DNA from: Chryseobacterium vrystaatense
Lineage (GTDB): Bacteria > Bacteroidota > Bacteroidia > Flavobacteriales > Weeksellaceae
NCBI RefSeq assembly: GCF_000737765.1
Contig: NZ_JPRI01000011.1
Span: 34,637-98,636 of the forward strand
Reading direction: 5' to 3'
Length of the DNA stretch: 64,000 nucleotides
How positions within the stretch are numbered: position 1 is the stretch's first letter; each line of letters starts with the position of its first letter. Made by a program: the position numbers and the translations under genes. This document shows positions 19,595-28,200 of the stretch, one piece after another. The notes under the pieces are model-generated. The model saw only the letters and a list, made by a program, of their open reading frames with translations, did not search any database and was not told the DNA's origin.

Positions 19595-19987
19595 ATGAAA
19601 AAAATTATCTTTATTTGTATGGCAACTGCAATTTCATTATTTGCAACAATCAACGCGCAAACCAAGAGTCTGGCCAAAACAACATGGGCACTTCAAACAT
19701 TCAATACAGATGGAAGTGCTGTTTTCAAAAAAGCAAAATCCATTAAATTTCCTTCGGAAGAACCTAAGTTTGACTTCCTTCAATTTGAAGCAGATCAAAA
19801 GTTTCACACGGGAAATTCATGCTTTCACATGACGGGAACTTACCATGTTTATGAAGATAATCAGGTAGAACTCAACGAAGGCATGGCTGATATGTCCAGC
19901 GACTGTAAAGAACCAAAAACACTGAATGGAACTTACAGCTTCAAAATAGATAAAGATATTCTTAAACTGATTCCCGTTAAAAATTAA
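19595..19987 (+). CDS. Small secreted lipocalin/META-like protein
   Basis: A 130-residue protein with signal peptide MKKIIFICMATAISLFATINAQ. The mature domain pattern (TTWALQTF, FLQFEADQKF, CFHMTGTYHVYEDNQVEL, LNGTYSFKIDKDILKLIPV) resembles the short META/HslJ or lipocalin-like domains of Bacteroidota, with two cysteines (CFHM and SDCKE) that may form a disulfide. No enzymatic residues are visible. It lies 51 bases upstream of another small secreted protein on the same strand, likely one transcript. Confidence 0.62.
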   Translation: MKKIIFICMATAISLFATINAQTKSLAKTTWALQTFNTDGSAVFKKAKSIKFPSEEPKFDFLQFEADQKFHTGNSCFHMTGTYHVYEDNQVELNEGMADMSSDCKEPKTLNGTYSFKIDKDILKLIPVKN

Positions 19988-20038
19988 GATTTATACTCCC
20001 ACTTTTTAAATAGAAGCTATATATAAACAACAAGATAC

Positions 20039-20593
20039 ATGAAAAACGGCATCCTCTTACTTTCTGTTGTTCTTTGCACATTGGCAAATGCACAAACTGC
20101 CCCACCGATCATCAGAAATCCTTTAACAACCTATAAAGGCTTGAAAATAGATTCAAGAAAAGGAACACTCATTGAAAAGCAAACGGTTGATTTCGCTAAA
20201 TTCAAAAATTTGAATATTCAAAAAATCATCACGAAAGATCTGTCTGACAATTCTGCAGAAAGTGTCCTCGGAATAATGTATGAATATGAAACTTTTGATC
20301 ATATTTCGAAGAAAACATTAACCATCGAAAAAACCGAACTTTCCAAATTAATCCATGCTCTTCAAATTTTAGAACAGAAGGAAAAGGAAGCTCAATCAAA
20401 TAAGGATACAAAGTATAAGTTTGTCACCATGAGTAATATAGAATTTGGAGGTGTTTACAGTGAAAAACTAAAAAGCAGCGTAAATTATATAAAAATGCCT
20501 TCCGCACCTTACGGTCAAAATTTGAATGAGTTCAACACAGACGAATTGAAGGAACTTATCAAGATCTTAAAGAAAGCAGAACAGGAACTCTGA
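20039..20593 (+). CDS. Small secreted protein of unknown function
   Basis: A 184-residue protein with a signal peptide (MKNGILLLSVVLCTLANAQ). The body is charged and rich in Lys, Glu and Thr, with helical C-terminus LNEFNTDELKELIKILKKAEQEL. I do not recognise a family. It follows the lipocalin-like gene by 51 bases on the same strand and is presumably co-transcribed. Confidence 0.62.
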   Translation: MKNGILLLSVVLCTLANAQTAPPIIRNPLTTYKGLKIDSRKGTLIEKQTVDFAKFKNLNIQKIITKDLSDNSAESVLGIMYEYETFDHISKKTLTIEKTELSKLIHALQILEQKEKEAQSNKDTKYKFVTMSNIEFGGVYSEKLKSSVNYIKMPSAPYGQNLNEFNTDELKELIKILKKAEQEL

Positions 20594-20823
20594 TAAGGCC
20601 AGCTAATAAAGGGCTACCAATCTATTTGGACCGATTAGTCACACATTCCAATTCTGCATTTTATCATCCCGGCAAGAGTTGGGATTTTTTTATTGACAAA
20701 ATTCATTTGATCCAGGATAAAATCTAAATAAAAAAAATAAAGCTATGGTTAAAGGTTTATCTTTATACAATCTCCGAACGGGGAATACCGGTGAATCCGG
20801 TCCATGTCCATAAAACAAAAACT

Positions 20824-21363
20824 ATGAAAAAAAACATTCTAAAAGCATTGATCCTTCCATTGTTTCTTACGGCCTGCACCATGCAGAACAAAAAGGATCT
20901 TCCTGCAGAAGCTGCTTCATCTTTCCTTCCTATGCAAATTGGAAATTACTGGAAAAACGACGCACAAAATTATACAGAAATCCAGGATACTATGAGAATA
21001 GACGGGAAGCTGTATTACAAATTTTATTCTCTGATTGGAGGAGATGCTGTTTCAACAATGTATCTGCGAATAGACAAAGACAATCAGTTGCTTGAATCCT
21101 GGCCTGCTGCTGAGGGCAAAGAATACCTTCGTGCGAAATTCAATGGAAATGTAAATGATACTTTTTTTACATTAAATGATAAAACCGAAAATGATAAAAA
21201 GGTAACCATCATGAATAAGTCTGATAAAAAAATGACCTTTTCCTATGATATGGTTTATCATCCCAATCTGAAAGGTCATCCCAGTACCGAAAGTTTCGTT
21301 AAAGGTCAGGGTTTTGAAGGCAAGTGGAATGGGTTGAAAATTAATGGTGTCATTATTAAATAG
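20824..21363 (+). CDS. Putative lipoprotein of unknown function
   Basis: A 179-residue protein. I chose the ATG at 20824 over one 33 bases upstream because it gives a clean lipoprotein signal (MKKNILKALILPLFLTAC, Cys18). The mature part starts with a polar linker, then FLPMQIGNYWKND, a motif common at the start of small beta-rich lipoproteins of Bacteroidota, and ends FVKGQGFEGKWNGLKINGVIIK. No catalytic motif is visible. It is monocistronic, with a weak hairpin about 20 bases after the stop. Confidence 0.65.
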   Translation: MKKNILKALILPLFLTACTMQNKKDLPAEAASSFLPMQIGNYWKNDAQNYTEIQDTMRIDGKLYYKFYSLIGGDAVSTMYLRIDKDNQLLESWPAAEGKEYLRAKFNGNVNDTFFTLNDKTENDKKVTIMNKSDKKMTFSYDMVYHPNLKGHPSTESFVKGQGFEGKWNGLKINGVIIK

Positions 21364-21383
21364 TCACTTACCCTTATTGATTT

Positions 21384-21405
21384 CCTCAGCTTTAAGCGGC
21401 TGGGG
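21384..21405 (+). terminator. Possible terminator hairpin after the lipoprotein gene
   Basis: A 7-bp stem, CCTCAGC with GCTGGGG (one G-U pair), lies 20 bases after the stop. The following T run is interrupted, so termination would be weak. Confidence 0.4.
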
Positions 21406-21549
21406 TATTTATATTCATGTGTCATGAGCTGAGATCTTCAGCAGTATCGATGCAGACTGTAAATTAAAAGGGTTTGGTATCACAAGTAATTCTTTATGAT
21501 ACAGTCAACGCTGGAAAATCCTAAGTCTATATCCTAAGCCTTAAGGTAT

Positions 21550-22440
21550 TTATTTTCGTTTCTTAAGGTTGTTGATATTTTTAATCCACTGAATAGCAGC
21601 ACTTACAGGTTCTGCAGATTTGGAAAAACCGGTATTATGTCCCAATTCAGGAAACAATTGATAATCATAGGATTTACCCTGTGCTTTAAGTTCATTCAGA
21701 TGTTCTATTGACAAACCTACAGGAATCTGCACATCCTTACCTCCAAAGAGCCAAAGTCCCCGAATAGACAGGTCGGCAAGAGTGCTGTTAGGATCAGTAG
21801 GTGCAAACTGATATTTGTCGGGATCGCTGCGTACATGTTCGCGTGCCTCAGTTTCTGTATGGGTATCCCAAAAGCGGGATTTCCCTTCTGTATAAAACTG
21901 AAACCTCAGCTGCTCAAGAGTCGTGACAACAGGTCCGCTAAATAATACCATATAGCTTACCATTTTATTTTTCGCTGCTGCCAGCGGAATGATCCATCCA
22001 GCCTGGCTAAATCCCATAAGTCCCAACGGCCCGTGCTTACGCGGAAGAAGCTTCAACAGTGCATTGGATGCAGCATCTGCATCTGAAGCCAGCACATCAA
22101 GATTTGAAGGATCTATATTGTTGGTGCCAACTTCCGGTCCGACATATACTCCTCCCGATTTTCCTACCCCCCGTTTATCATACGTTAAAACCGTGATGCC
22201 ATTTTTTGCTAAAAGCACAGCCATTTCCTCCATCCTTGTTTCTTTACCAGATCCATGGACAAGGACAACAGAAGCGTAGGAATGCTTTGGTCTATAAACC
22301 GTACCGGCCAGATTAACTTTAGTACTCGTGAAGATAATGTCTTCCGTAGTAAAGTCCGGATGATCGGTCTGCTGTTTGCCAGCCTGGCCAAATACGATAA
22401 GATTGAAGCTGCAAAGAAGAAAAAGTAGACAGGATTTCAT
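21550..22440 (-). CDS. Secreted alpha/beta hydrolase
   Basis: A 296-residue protein with a signal peptide (MKSCLLFLLCSFNLIVFGQ). The alpha/beta-hydrolase elements are all present: oxyanion motif VVLVHGSGKE (about 58-67), the strand-turn LTYDKRGVGKSGG, nucleophile elbow LMGFSQAGWI with Ser145, acid residue in LFGGKDVQIPVG (Asp about 235) and His in LGHNTGF (about 268). This pattern is typical of the bacterial dienelactone-hydrolase/acyl-CoA thioesterase-like group. It probably cleaves an ester or peptide in the periplasm. Monocistronic; substrate unknown. Confidence 0.88.
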   Translation of the reverse strand: MKSCLLFLLCSFNLIVFGQAGKQQTDHPDFTTEDIIFTSTKVNLAGTVYRPKHSYASVVLVHGSGKETRMEEMAVLLAKNGITVLTYDKRGVGKSGGVYVGPEVGTNNIDPSNLDVLASDADAASNALLKLLPRKHGPLGLMGFSQAGWIIPLAAAKNKMVSYMVLFSGPVVTTLEQLRFQFYTEGKSRFWDTHTETEAREHVRSDPDKYQFAPTDPNSTLADLSIRGLWLFGGKDVQIPVGLSIEHLNELKAQGKSYDYQLFPELGHNTGFSKSAEPVSAAIQWIKNINNLKKRK

Positions 22441-22702
22441 GGTGATGAATGTATGGAATTTGTAACGAATGTAATGAGGATATTGAGGTTCATTTTACAT
22501 TCCAAATGTACCTGCTCCTTACCTATCTCAAAATAGTTAATAATAACCATTTATCTATCGTATGTTGGAGTTAAAAAAGGGAAAGTTTACCAAAAGGGAA
22601 AGTCTTCAAAAATTGATTTTCATTTTACCATCTTAAAGATTTTGATTAATGAGTTTTGCGATTTTATTTGTTCTTTCTTGCCATTCAGTTGTATTTTTAA
22701 AA

Positions 22703-23551
22703 TCAATTACTTAGTTCTATCGGATTTTCGTATTTCCTATTCATTTCTCGTTCCTTTTGTCTCTGTCTGATTATTTCTTGACCTTGTATTATAGTGGTGT
22801 CAGTATTTGCAAATGCGCCAAGTGGATTGTTAGTAGCATTTTTTAATGTCTGCTCAAATTTCAATGGAGTTGTTTCAATTGCATTAGAATAACGACTTTC
22901 ATTTATGTTAATTAATCTGCCTTTCAATTCAGAATTTGATACAGATTTTACAAGCTCAAAATCATACTCTTCTTTATCATCTGCTATTTTAACGATCAAT
23001 CCTGGCAATCCGCTGAATTTATATGGACCATAAGGTAAAGGGATTTCAGGAGAATACCATGCGATCCAATTTCTTCCTTTAAATGTAACTTCCGCTTTTT
23101 TACAATTAAATGTATTAATTACTTTTGTTCCATCTATAAGTTTCCAATTCTTTATTATTGGCTCTTTATAGGTGAGGATTGACATAGCAACTAAATTAAA
23201 ATACTGTATATTTTCATTTGATTGTATTATGGTAAATGAAAACTTTGTTTTTGGCACCGATACTCCTTTCGAACTTAACAGTTTTGCTCCATTATCTAAA
23301 GTTTTTATTGGAAGTGCTTGGAATACTGAATCTCTTTTTAGTGATTGAATACTAGCAAAAAATGTATGTTTGTCACCTATCTGTAATGAAAAAAATTCTT
23401 CATGTCTATAATCAGGAGTCAATGTATTCAATTTAGCTTTTAATAAATAGGTAAACTCACCACGCAGAGTGTCTTTTTTATTTAATTGAGAAAAATATGT
23501 TACCCAAGAAAATAATAAAAATAACAGAAATATTTTTTTATGATAATACAT
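22703..23551 (-). CDS. GLPGLI family protein
   Basis: A 282-residue secreted protein with signal peptide MYYHKKIFLLFLLFSWVTYFS. The family-defining GLPGLI motif is present (YGPYKFSGLPGLIVKIADD, about residues 170-188), preceded by FKGRNWIAWYSPEIPLP. The function of the family is not established. Family members in Chryseobacterium are often found with short double-glycine leader peptides, and here such a peptide gene lies 80 bases upstream on the same strand, separated by a 13-bp hairpin. The gene is more AT-rich than its neighbours. Possible roles are in export, processing or surface display of the peptide; none is proven. Confidence 0.88.
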   Translation of the reverse strand: MYYHKKIFLLFLLFSWVTYFSQLNKKDTLRGEFTYLLKAKLNTLTPDYRHEEFFSLQIGDKHTFFASIQSLKRDSVFQALPIKTLDNGAKLLSSKGVSVPKTKFSFTIIQSNENIQYFNLVAMSILTYKEPIIKNWKLIDGTKVINTFNCKKAEVTFKGRNWIAWYSPEIPLPYGPYKFSGLPGLIVKIADDKEEYDFELVKSVSNSELKGRLININESRYSNAIETTPLKFEQTLKNATNNPLGAFANTDTTIIQGQEIIRQRQKEREMNRKYENPIELSN

Positions 23552-23572
23552 ATAATTGTTTTAATTATAAAA

Positions 23573-23610
23573 TTGCACTTATAACTTTTATTATTTGGTT
23601 ATAAGTGCAA
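23573..23610 (-). terminator. Hairpin between the GG-leader peptide gene and the GLPGLI gene
   Basis: Perfect 13-bp arms, TTGCACTTATAAC (23573-23585) and GTTATAAGTGCAA (23598-23610), with a 12-base AT loop and a short T stretch after it on the minus strand. It starts 22 bases after the peptide stop. It probably acts as a leaky terminator or 3' stabiliser so that the peptide is made in excess over the GLPGLI protein. Confidence 0.75.
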
Positions 23611-23631
23611 ATGATTAATGTTTATTTTACA

Positions 23632-23799
23632 TTAACAGTAATTTGCTTCAAGATTAGCAAGCCACTGATTTGCTTGTGCTGGAGTCCAATCTTGAGTTGT
23701 AGTAGCAGTCTGACCACAAAATTCTGCAATCCAAACTTGTTTAGTTCCACCTTTTACAGTTTTAAGGTCATCGCGAGTTAATTTTTTTAACTTTTTCAT
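23632..23799 (-). CDS. 55-residue double-glycine leader peptide (bacteriocin-like/RiPP precursor candidate)
   Basis: Translated by hand from ATG at 23799 to TAA at 23632. The leader begins MKKLKKLTRDDLKTVKGG (residues 1-18): a basic, amphipathic leader with the Gly-Gly processing site used by C39-peptidase ABC exporters. The core is 37 residues (19-55). It contains Cys28 (AEFCGQ) and C-terminal Cys55 (ANYC) and Trp22, Trp38 and Trp47, compatible with a disulfide or other crosslink. It sits upstream of a GLPGLI gene. No exporter or modifying enzyme is next to it, so export would depend on a distant transporter. Quorum peptide, bacteriocin or other exported peptide are all possible. Confidence 0.8.
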   Translation of the reverse strand: MKKLKKLTRDDLKTVKGGTKQVWIAEFCGQTATTTQDWTPAQANQWLANLEANYC

Positions 23800-24083
23800 T
23801 TTAGATAATTTTTTTAAATTCCTACTTATTTTGTTAAAACATCAACAGAGATATTTTAACTTTCCATTCGGGGGTAGGTTTTCGGTTTTTCCTACCTTCT
23901 GTTGCGCAACATATTCTTTCCAAGGATTTACTATCATAAAACCTTTTTGATTAGTCAAATATTAAACTGCTTTTCGGAAAGTAAGAATAGCCATTTGTGC
24001 TTTTTGAAGGAGATCAAATATAATTACTTTTTCAATTATTGGTGAAATATTTATAGTTTATTTTCACAAAAACACTTCCAACA
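23800..24083 (-). promoter_or_regulatory. Long 5' region of the peptide gene
   Basis: About 280 bases precede the peptide gene with no ordinary gene. They contain a short hairpin (GGTAGG at 23873-23878 with CCTACC at 23891-23896) and an open 31-codon frame, 23937-23842 on the minus strand, beginning MIVNPWKEYV. Whether this is an untranslated leader, an upstream ORF or relic sequence cannot be told. Confidence 0.35.
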
Positions 24084-24107
24084 AACGACAAAACTCGACG
24101 TATTAAA
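24084..24107. repeat. 24-bp dispersed motif, copy 1
   Basis: Core GACGTATTAAA preceded by AACGACAAAACTC. It matches 48302-48325 at 23 of 24 positions. It begins 28 bases beyond the stop of the LysM pseudogene, exactly the spacing of copy 2 from another pseudogene. Confidence 0.7.
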
Positions 24108-24135
24108 ACTTACTTTTTCTTCATTGAATTATTTT

Positions 24136-24347
24136 TTAGTGCATTAATAGGATCTTTTGATTGAGCTCCTTGATTTGTTTTGGATTGGGAATAAAAACCC
24201 GTTTTCCTCTAATTTTGTTATCCTGAAAACGCTCCGAAGCGGGACAGTTCTGGTTATGGAAATCCATTAAATAACCGGGATTTTCAAGATGATTTCGTCG
24301 CAGATTTCGGCAAGGGTCTGCCCCTGCCTGACATTGTAAATCATCAT
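24136..24347 (-). pseudogene. LysM-like domain protein, frameshifted remnant
   Basis: Reading on the minus strand from the ATG at 24347 gives MMIYNVRQGQTLAEICDEII, a LysM-type start (YxVxxGxTLxxIC). The frame breaks near 24276-24284 (stop after KIPVI), and another frame continues NPGYLMDFHNQNC...RGKRVFIPNPKQIKELNQKI to a TAA at 24136. This is how the N-terminal domain of larger LysM proteins of flavobacteria usually looks, so it is probably a decayed leading domain of a toxin- or secretion-associated protein. One frameshift suffices to restore about 70 residues. The 400 bases upstream (24348-24751) hold only AT-rich sequence with no recognisable gene. Confidence 0.65.
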
Positions 24348-24751
24348 AAATTTTGTGTTTTTTTAAATTATATCACTGAAGTTAGATAAAATATTGTATT
24401 TACACAAACCTTTTTTGATAAAAATCGTAATTGTAATCGGGCTTCGATTTCAAGCTTATGTTGCTATTTTTAAGCCGTTTACACACTTATCATTGAACGG
24501 AATCTAGTGATTTTTCAAACAGCTAAAAATTAGTTTACAGTATCCTCAAAACGCGCAAAAATTTACATCAAGATTTTATCGTTTTTTGCAGTTATTTATA
24601 AAAATAATTTAACGCATCCACATCCAAAAACACTCCCCCGATCATTTCTATATTATAACCTGATAAAAACCAATTCGATCTTAGCGGGATCTTCTCATCT
24701 ATTGCTTATTTTTGCAAAAGAATTAATCTGCTAAATTGTTTTTCCTGCCAT

Positions 24752-25450
24752 ATGAACAATACATTTTCTGACAATCCTCAAATTGAACTGGTCTCTGACT
24801 TTTCAGAATTGATCAATACCCCTTTTCAAGGCGTTATGAATGCGATTTGCTGGCACAGAAATGTAGAAGGAGATTTTAAAGAAATTGTATCTCAACTTCA
24901 GTTAAGAGAAAATGTTACTGAAGTTTCGGCTAAAGACCTTTTAGCGCTGAATCTATCAGAGAGAGGCGCTATTGCAAGAGAAACTATATTAAATGACTTG
25001 AAGTTATTAGCAGATTTCGGTGCATTGCCTACACTCAATTTATTAAAGTGTTATGAACGGGACGATGAGCTGGGTTTCATTTCGACGGACGTGTATTCCT
25101 ATCATGTAGACCGTTCACCTGTGGCTACGGATACCTTCTTATGTACTTATCATGGCACCGCAAGTGATATTCTGCCCAACCATCAGGTTGAACAAAAAAT
25201 TCTCATTCCGGAAATCAGAGCAAAACTCAGAGAATTACATGACGGTCCGGAAGATGAATTTGAAACTTTTCTGAAAGACTATTTCTTTGACCTGCATTAT
25301 CAGCCTAAACCCAATGCAGAACCTGTTAATTTAGAATTCGGCCATCTTTGGCGTCTGGCAGTAGATCATCCGACACAAGAAGCCTTACCTTGTGTTCACC
25401 GAGCACCTGTGGAAAACGATGGTGAATACCGGCTGCTTTTGATTTGCTGA
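24752..25450 (+). CDS. DUF1826-like protein
   Basis: A 232-residue cytoplasmic protein without signal peptide. The central motif YSYHVDRSPVATDTFLCTYHG (HxD) and the C-terminal PCVHRAPVENDGEYRLLLIC match my recollection of DUF1826, whose members have an HVD/TYxG block and a terminal HR-P block and look like a cupin/2-oxoglutarate-oxygenase-type metal site. In other bacteria DUF1826 genes occur in zinc-limitation regulons; here no zinc gene is adjacent. The length fits. The assignment rests on motif similarity only. Confidence 0.55.
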   Translation: MNNTFSDNPQIELVSDFSELINTPFQGVMNAICWHRNVEGDFKEIVSQLQLRENVTEVSAKDLLALNLSERGAIARETILNDLKLLADFGALPTLNLLKCYERDDELGFISTDVYSYHVDRSPVATDTFLCTYHGTASDILPNHQVEQKILIPEIRAKLRELHDGPEDEFETFLKDYFFDLHYQPKPNAEPVNLEFGHLWRLAVDHPTQEALPCVHRAPVENDGEYRLLLIC

Positions 25451-25526
25451 GTGATGGTTTGTGATAGACCGTATTTTTTGAGTTGTTTTTGAAAGATTAT
25501 TGTTAAAGGTGAACCCTCATATTCAT

Positions 25527-25554
25527 GAAAAAGCCCTATAAATAAGGCTTTTCA
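25527..25554. terminator. Bidirectional rho-independent terminator
   Basis: TGAAAAAGCC and GGCTTTTCA arms around an AT loop, between the convergent DUF1826-like and phosphatase genes. Confidence 0.85.
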
Positions 25555-25578
25555 AATATAACTGATTAATTCTGATGA

Positions 25579-26199
25579 TTAGTTAAATACCTTGGTCTTG
25601 ATATAATCTACATCTACGTTAGCAATGTAATTGACTAAGTTAGTATACTGCGGATGAAAATTATATCCTCCCTCTTTCATTTCCTGAGTAGCATCTTGTT
25701 TGCTCCAATTCTGGAAAACAATCCGGTACATGGCGAGAGTCACCCCGGTTCTGTCGCTACCATGCTGACAATGAATATCTATTGGCTTGGGAGCCGTTCT
25801 GATGATCCTTAAAGCCTTGATAATTTCGACATCGGAAACTGATGAGGCAACCATCGGTACATTATACAGACTCCCTGTGTAATTAGTTCCTCCCACGTTA
25901 TCTGTATGACCTGACCTCAGATTGAGGATAGACGCTACATTCTTTTGCTGAAGGTAGTTGTAACCATCACTATCAGGCTGTTCACTTCTGTAAATGTCAT
26001 CATTGACTTTATACAGATTATCAAAAGGTGATCCTGTCACTTTTTTAGCCCATTTTTGGGGCCTTGAATCTTTGGAAACAGTTTCCAGTTCAGAATTTCT
26101 GGACGTGTACGATGATGATACAGGTACTGAATCATCATAATTTTCGGAATTACAGGCAAGTGTACTTAATCCCAAAATGATAAAAATTACTTTTTTCAT
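25579..26199 (-). CDS. Lipoprotein tyrosine/dual-specificity phosphatase family protein
   Basis: A 206-residue protein with a lipoprotein signal (MKKVIFIILGLSTLAC, Cys16). The phosphatase loop is intact: IHCQHGSDRTGV gives the CX5R motif with Cys144 and Arg150. The upstream IYRSEQP and SILNLRS segments are typical of the dual-specificity/PTP-like phosphatases of bacteria and fungi (Siw14-like). It should act in the periplasm or at the membrane surface, so inositol-phosphate or phosphotyrosine substrates from outside are possible. Monocistronic. The 310 bases upstream (26200-26509) hold its promoter region and the 3' end of the permease transcript and show no gene. Confidence 0.85.
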   Translation of the reverse strand: MKKVIFIILGLSTLACNSENYDDSVPVSSSYTSRNSELETVSKDSRPQKWAKKVTGSPFDNLYKVNDDIYRSEQPDSDGYNYLQQKNVASILNLRSGHTDNVGGTNYTGSLYNVPMVASSVSDVEIIKALRIIRTAPKPIDIHCQHGSDRTGVTLAMYRIVFQNWSKQDATQEMKEGGYNFHPQYTNLVNYIANVDVDYIKTKVFN

Positions 26200-26509
26200 G
26201 TTTCTACTTTTATTTTAAAAATGAGTATGTCGTATTCGTGAACATGACTATAGTTTTCAGACTTTTGCTATCTTTTCACCTTACTTAAACAGGTCAAAGT
26301 AATATGCATTCTGCCCTGTTTATCTATAGCCTGTATCTTATGATTCGAACTAACCAGGGGTACAATCTGCATGGAATAATTATAAGCTTTTATAATTATT
26401 GAGTAACAAGAAGCAAATATAAAAACAAATCAACATATCACAATACAATGATTTATTTTTTTTAGATATTGCAAATACCTATTCCTAAACGTAAGAAATA
26501 TGCAATAGA

Positions 26510-27961
26510 CTATTTTCTATGATACTTACTCAACTTACTTTTTTTCAATCCGTACAGAAAGTAAAAACCTATCCCAATCAACATCCATATCAATAATCTG
26601 ATCCAGCTTTCTACCGGAAGCCCGATCATTAAAAAGACACAAACCGCGATTCCTAAAAGGGGCACAAAAGGTACAGCCGGAACTTTGAAGGGTCTTGGTA
26701 TATCAGGTCTTTTATATCGAAGAATGATGACTCCGAGTGCTACCAGAGAGAAGGCGAATAGAGTCCCTATACTCACCATATGTCCCAGATCCGCTATCGG
26801 AACAAAACCTGCGAGCAGTCCCACAAATACCAAAAAGAACATATTGGTTTTCCAAGGGGTTTTAAATTTTGGATGAATATCGCTGAAAAAGGAAGGCAGT
26901 AAACCATCTTTTGACATGCTGTAAAATACACGCGACTGCCCCATCAGCATCACCAGGATTACTGATGTATACCCAGCTAATATGGCAATAATCAGGGCAC
27001 TGTTCAGAAAGCTATATCCTGTTACAGCAAATGCTGTAGCTACGGGGCTGGCATCATCTTTAAAAGCAGTATAAGGTACAAGCCCCGTCATTACATAGGC
27101 AAAAACTACGTACAGGACAGTTGCCACCGCTAGCGAACCTATAATTCCAATGGCCATATCTTTCTGGGGATTTTTTGCTTCCTGTGCGGCTGTTGATACC
27201 GCATCAAAACCAATAAATCCAAAGAACACCACTGCTGCTCCACGTATCACTCCCGACCATCCAAAGTGGCCGAACTCTCCCGTATTTTCCGGTAAGAACG
27301 GACTGTAGTGAGAAGGATTGATGAATGACCATCCTAATGCTATGAACAGGATAATCACACTTATTTTTACAACCACCAATAAGGTATTTAAACCTGAAGA
27401 TTCTTTGGTTCCTTTAGCCAATACCAACGATAGAAGTGCTACAATACATACTGCGGGTAAATTGATCACTCCTCCATGCAAAAGTGATCCATCGGCAAGT
27501 TTAACGGTATCAAAAGGTGATGCGGTAAGTTCAGGAGGTAAATTGATGTGGAATTGAGCAAGGAGTTTTGTAGCATAACTTGACCAGCTTACCGCAACAG
27601 TGGCCGATGCCAGCGCATATTCCAGGACGAGATCCCAGCCAATAATCCAGGCCATAAACTCACCTAATGTTGCATAAGTATAAGTGTAAGCAGATCCGGC
27701 AACCGGTATCATAGAGGCATATTCAGCATAACATAATGCACAGAAAGAGCAAGCCACCGCCGCCAATACAAAGGACAGTATCACTGCAGGACCTGCATTT
27801 TCAGAGGCGACGATTCCTGTCAGGGAAAAAATACCCGCACCCACAATAGCACCAATACCCAATGCTACCAGATGAATAGGCCCAAGACTTCGTTTAAGCG
27901 TATTGCCGTTTTTTGATTCCTGCTCTTTAAGAAGCTGTTCAATGGGTTTTTTAGAAAACAT
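26510..27961 (-). CDS. APC-family amino-acid permease
   Basis: A 483-residue integral membrane transporter with about 12-13 hydrophobic helices. The first contains the APC signature GAIVGAGIFSLTGI (about 37-50). FFGFIGFDAVSTAAQEAKNPQKDMAIGIIGSL in the middle is the conserved consensus of cationic amino-acid transporters (YfnA/CAT-like). The cytoplasmic N-terminus is MFSKKPIEQLLKEQESK. The leader region upstream encodes a short Met/Tyr/Cys-rich peptide and then a terminator, suggesting transcription attenuation in response to amino-acid supply. The substrate is not certain. Confidence 0.9.
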   Translation of the reverse strand: MFSKKPIEQLLKEQESKNGNTLKRSLGPIHLVALGIGAIVGAGIFSLTGIVASENAGPAVILSFVLAAVACSFCALCYAEYASMIPVAGSAYTYTYATLGEFMAWIIGWDLVLEYALASATVAVSWSSYATKLLAQFHINLPPELTASPFDTVKLADGSLLHGGVINLPAVCIVALLSLVLAKGTKESSGLNTLLVVVKISVIILFIALGWSFINPSHYSPFLPENTGEFGHFGWSGVIRGAAVVFFGFIGFDAVSTAAQEAKNPQKDMAIGIIGSLAVATVLYVVFAYVMTGLVPYTAFKDDASPVATAFAVTGYSFLNSALIIAILAGYTSVILVMLMGQSRVFYSMSKDGLLPSFFSDIHPKFKTPWKTNMFFLVFVGLLAGFVPIADLGHMVSIGTLFAFSLVALGVIILRYKRPDIPRPFKVPAVPFVPLLGIAVCVFLMIGLPVESWIRLLIWMLIGIGFYFLYGLKKSKLSKYHRK

Positions 27962-28025
27962 TTTAAATTGAATTAGAATTAGACGATTGTATTATTTTTT
28001 GAGAATTTTGAACGGATCAGACAAA

Positions 28026-28052
28026 AAAAAAACTCTACACTATGGTAGAGCC
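28026..28052 (-). terminator. Terminator in the permease leader (putative attenuator)
   Basis: On the minus strand CTCTAC (from 28050) and GTAGAG (to 28033), extendable by G-U pairs, are followed by ten T. It lies 41 bases after the leader-peptide stop and 65 bases before the permease start, so it would stop transcription before the permease. Confidence 0.75.
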
Positions 28053-28092
28053 TTCTTTAAATATATAATTAAACATGTCATATGAAATAAGG

Positions 28093-28200
28093 TTAACCAC
28101 AGTAATATTGAAACATAGACCTACACATGTAGTACTGCATCATCATTGTTTTGATGGTGTTATTGTTCATTAAATGGCGATGCGTAAACTCAGGTTTCAT
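28093..28200 (-). CDS. Leader peptide of the permease, Met/Tyr/Cys-rich
   Basis: A 35-codon frame, ATG at 28200 to TAA at 28093, translated by hand. The first half (MKPEFTHRHLMNNNTIKT) is followed by MMMQYYMCRSMFQYYCG: eight Met codons in total, three in a row, five Tyr/Phe between them and two Cys. It is followed by an intrinsic terminator and then by an amino-acid permease, the classical order of an attenuator. An internal start at Met11 is possible. The control amino acid would be Met, Tyr or Cys; this is inference. Confidence 0.65.
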   Translation of the reverse strand: MKPEFTHRHLMNNNTIKTMMMQYYMCRSMFQYYCG

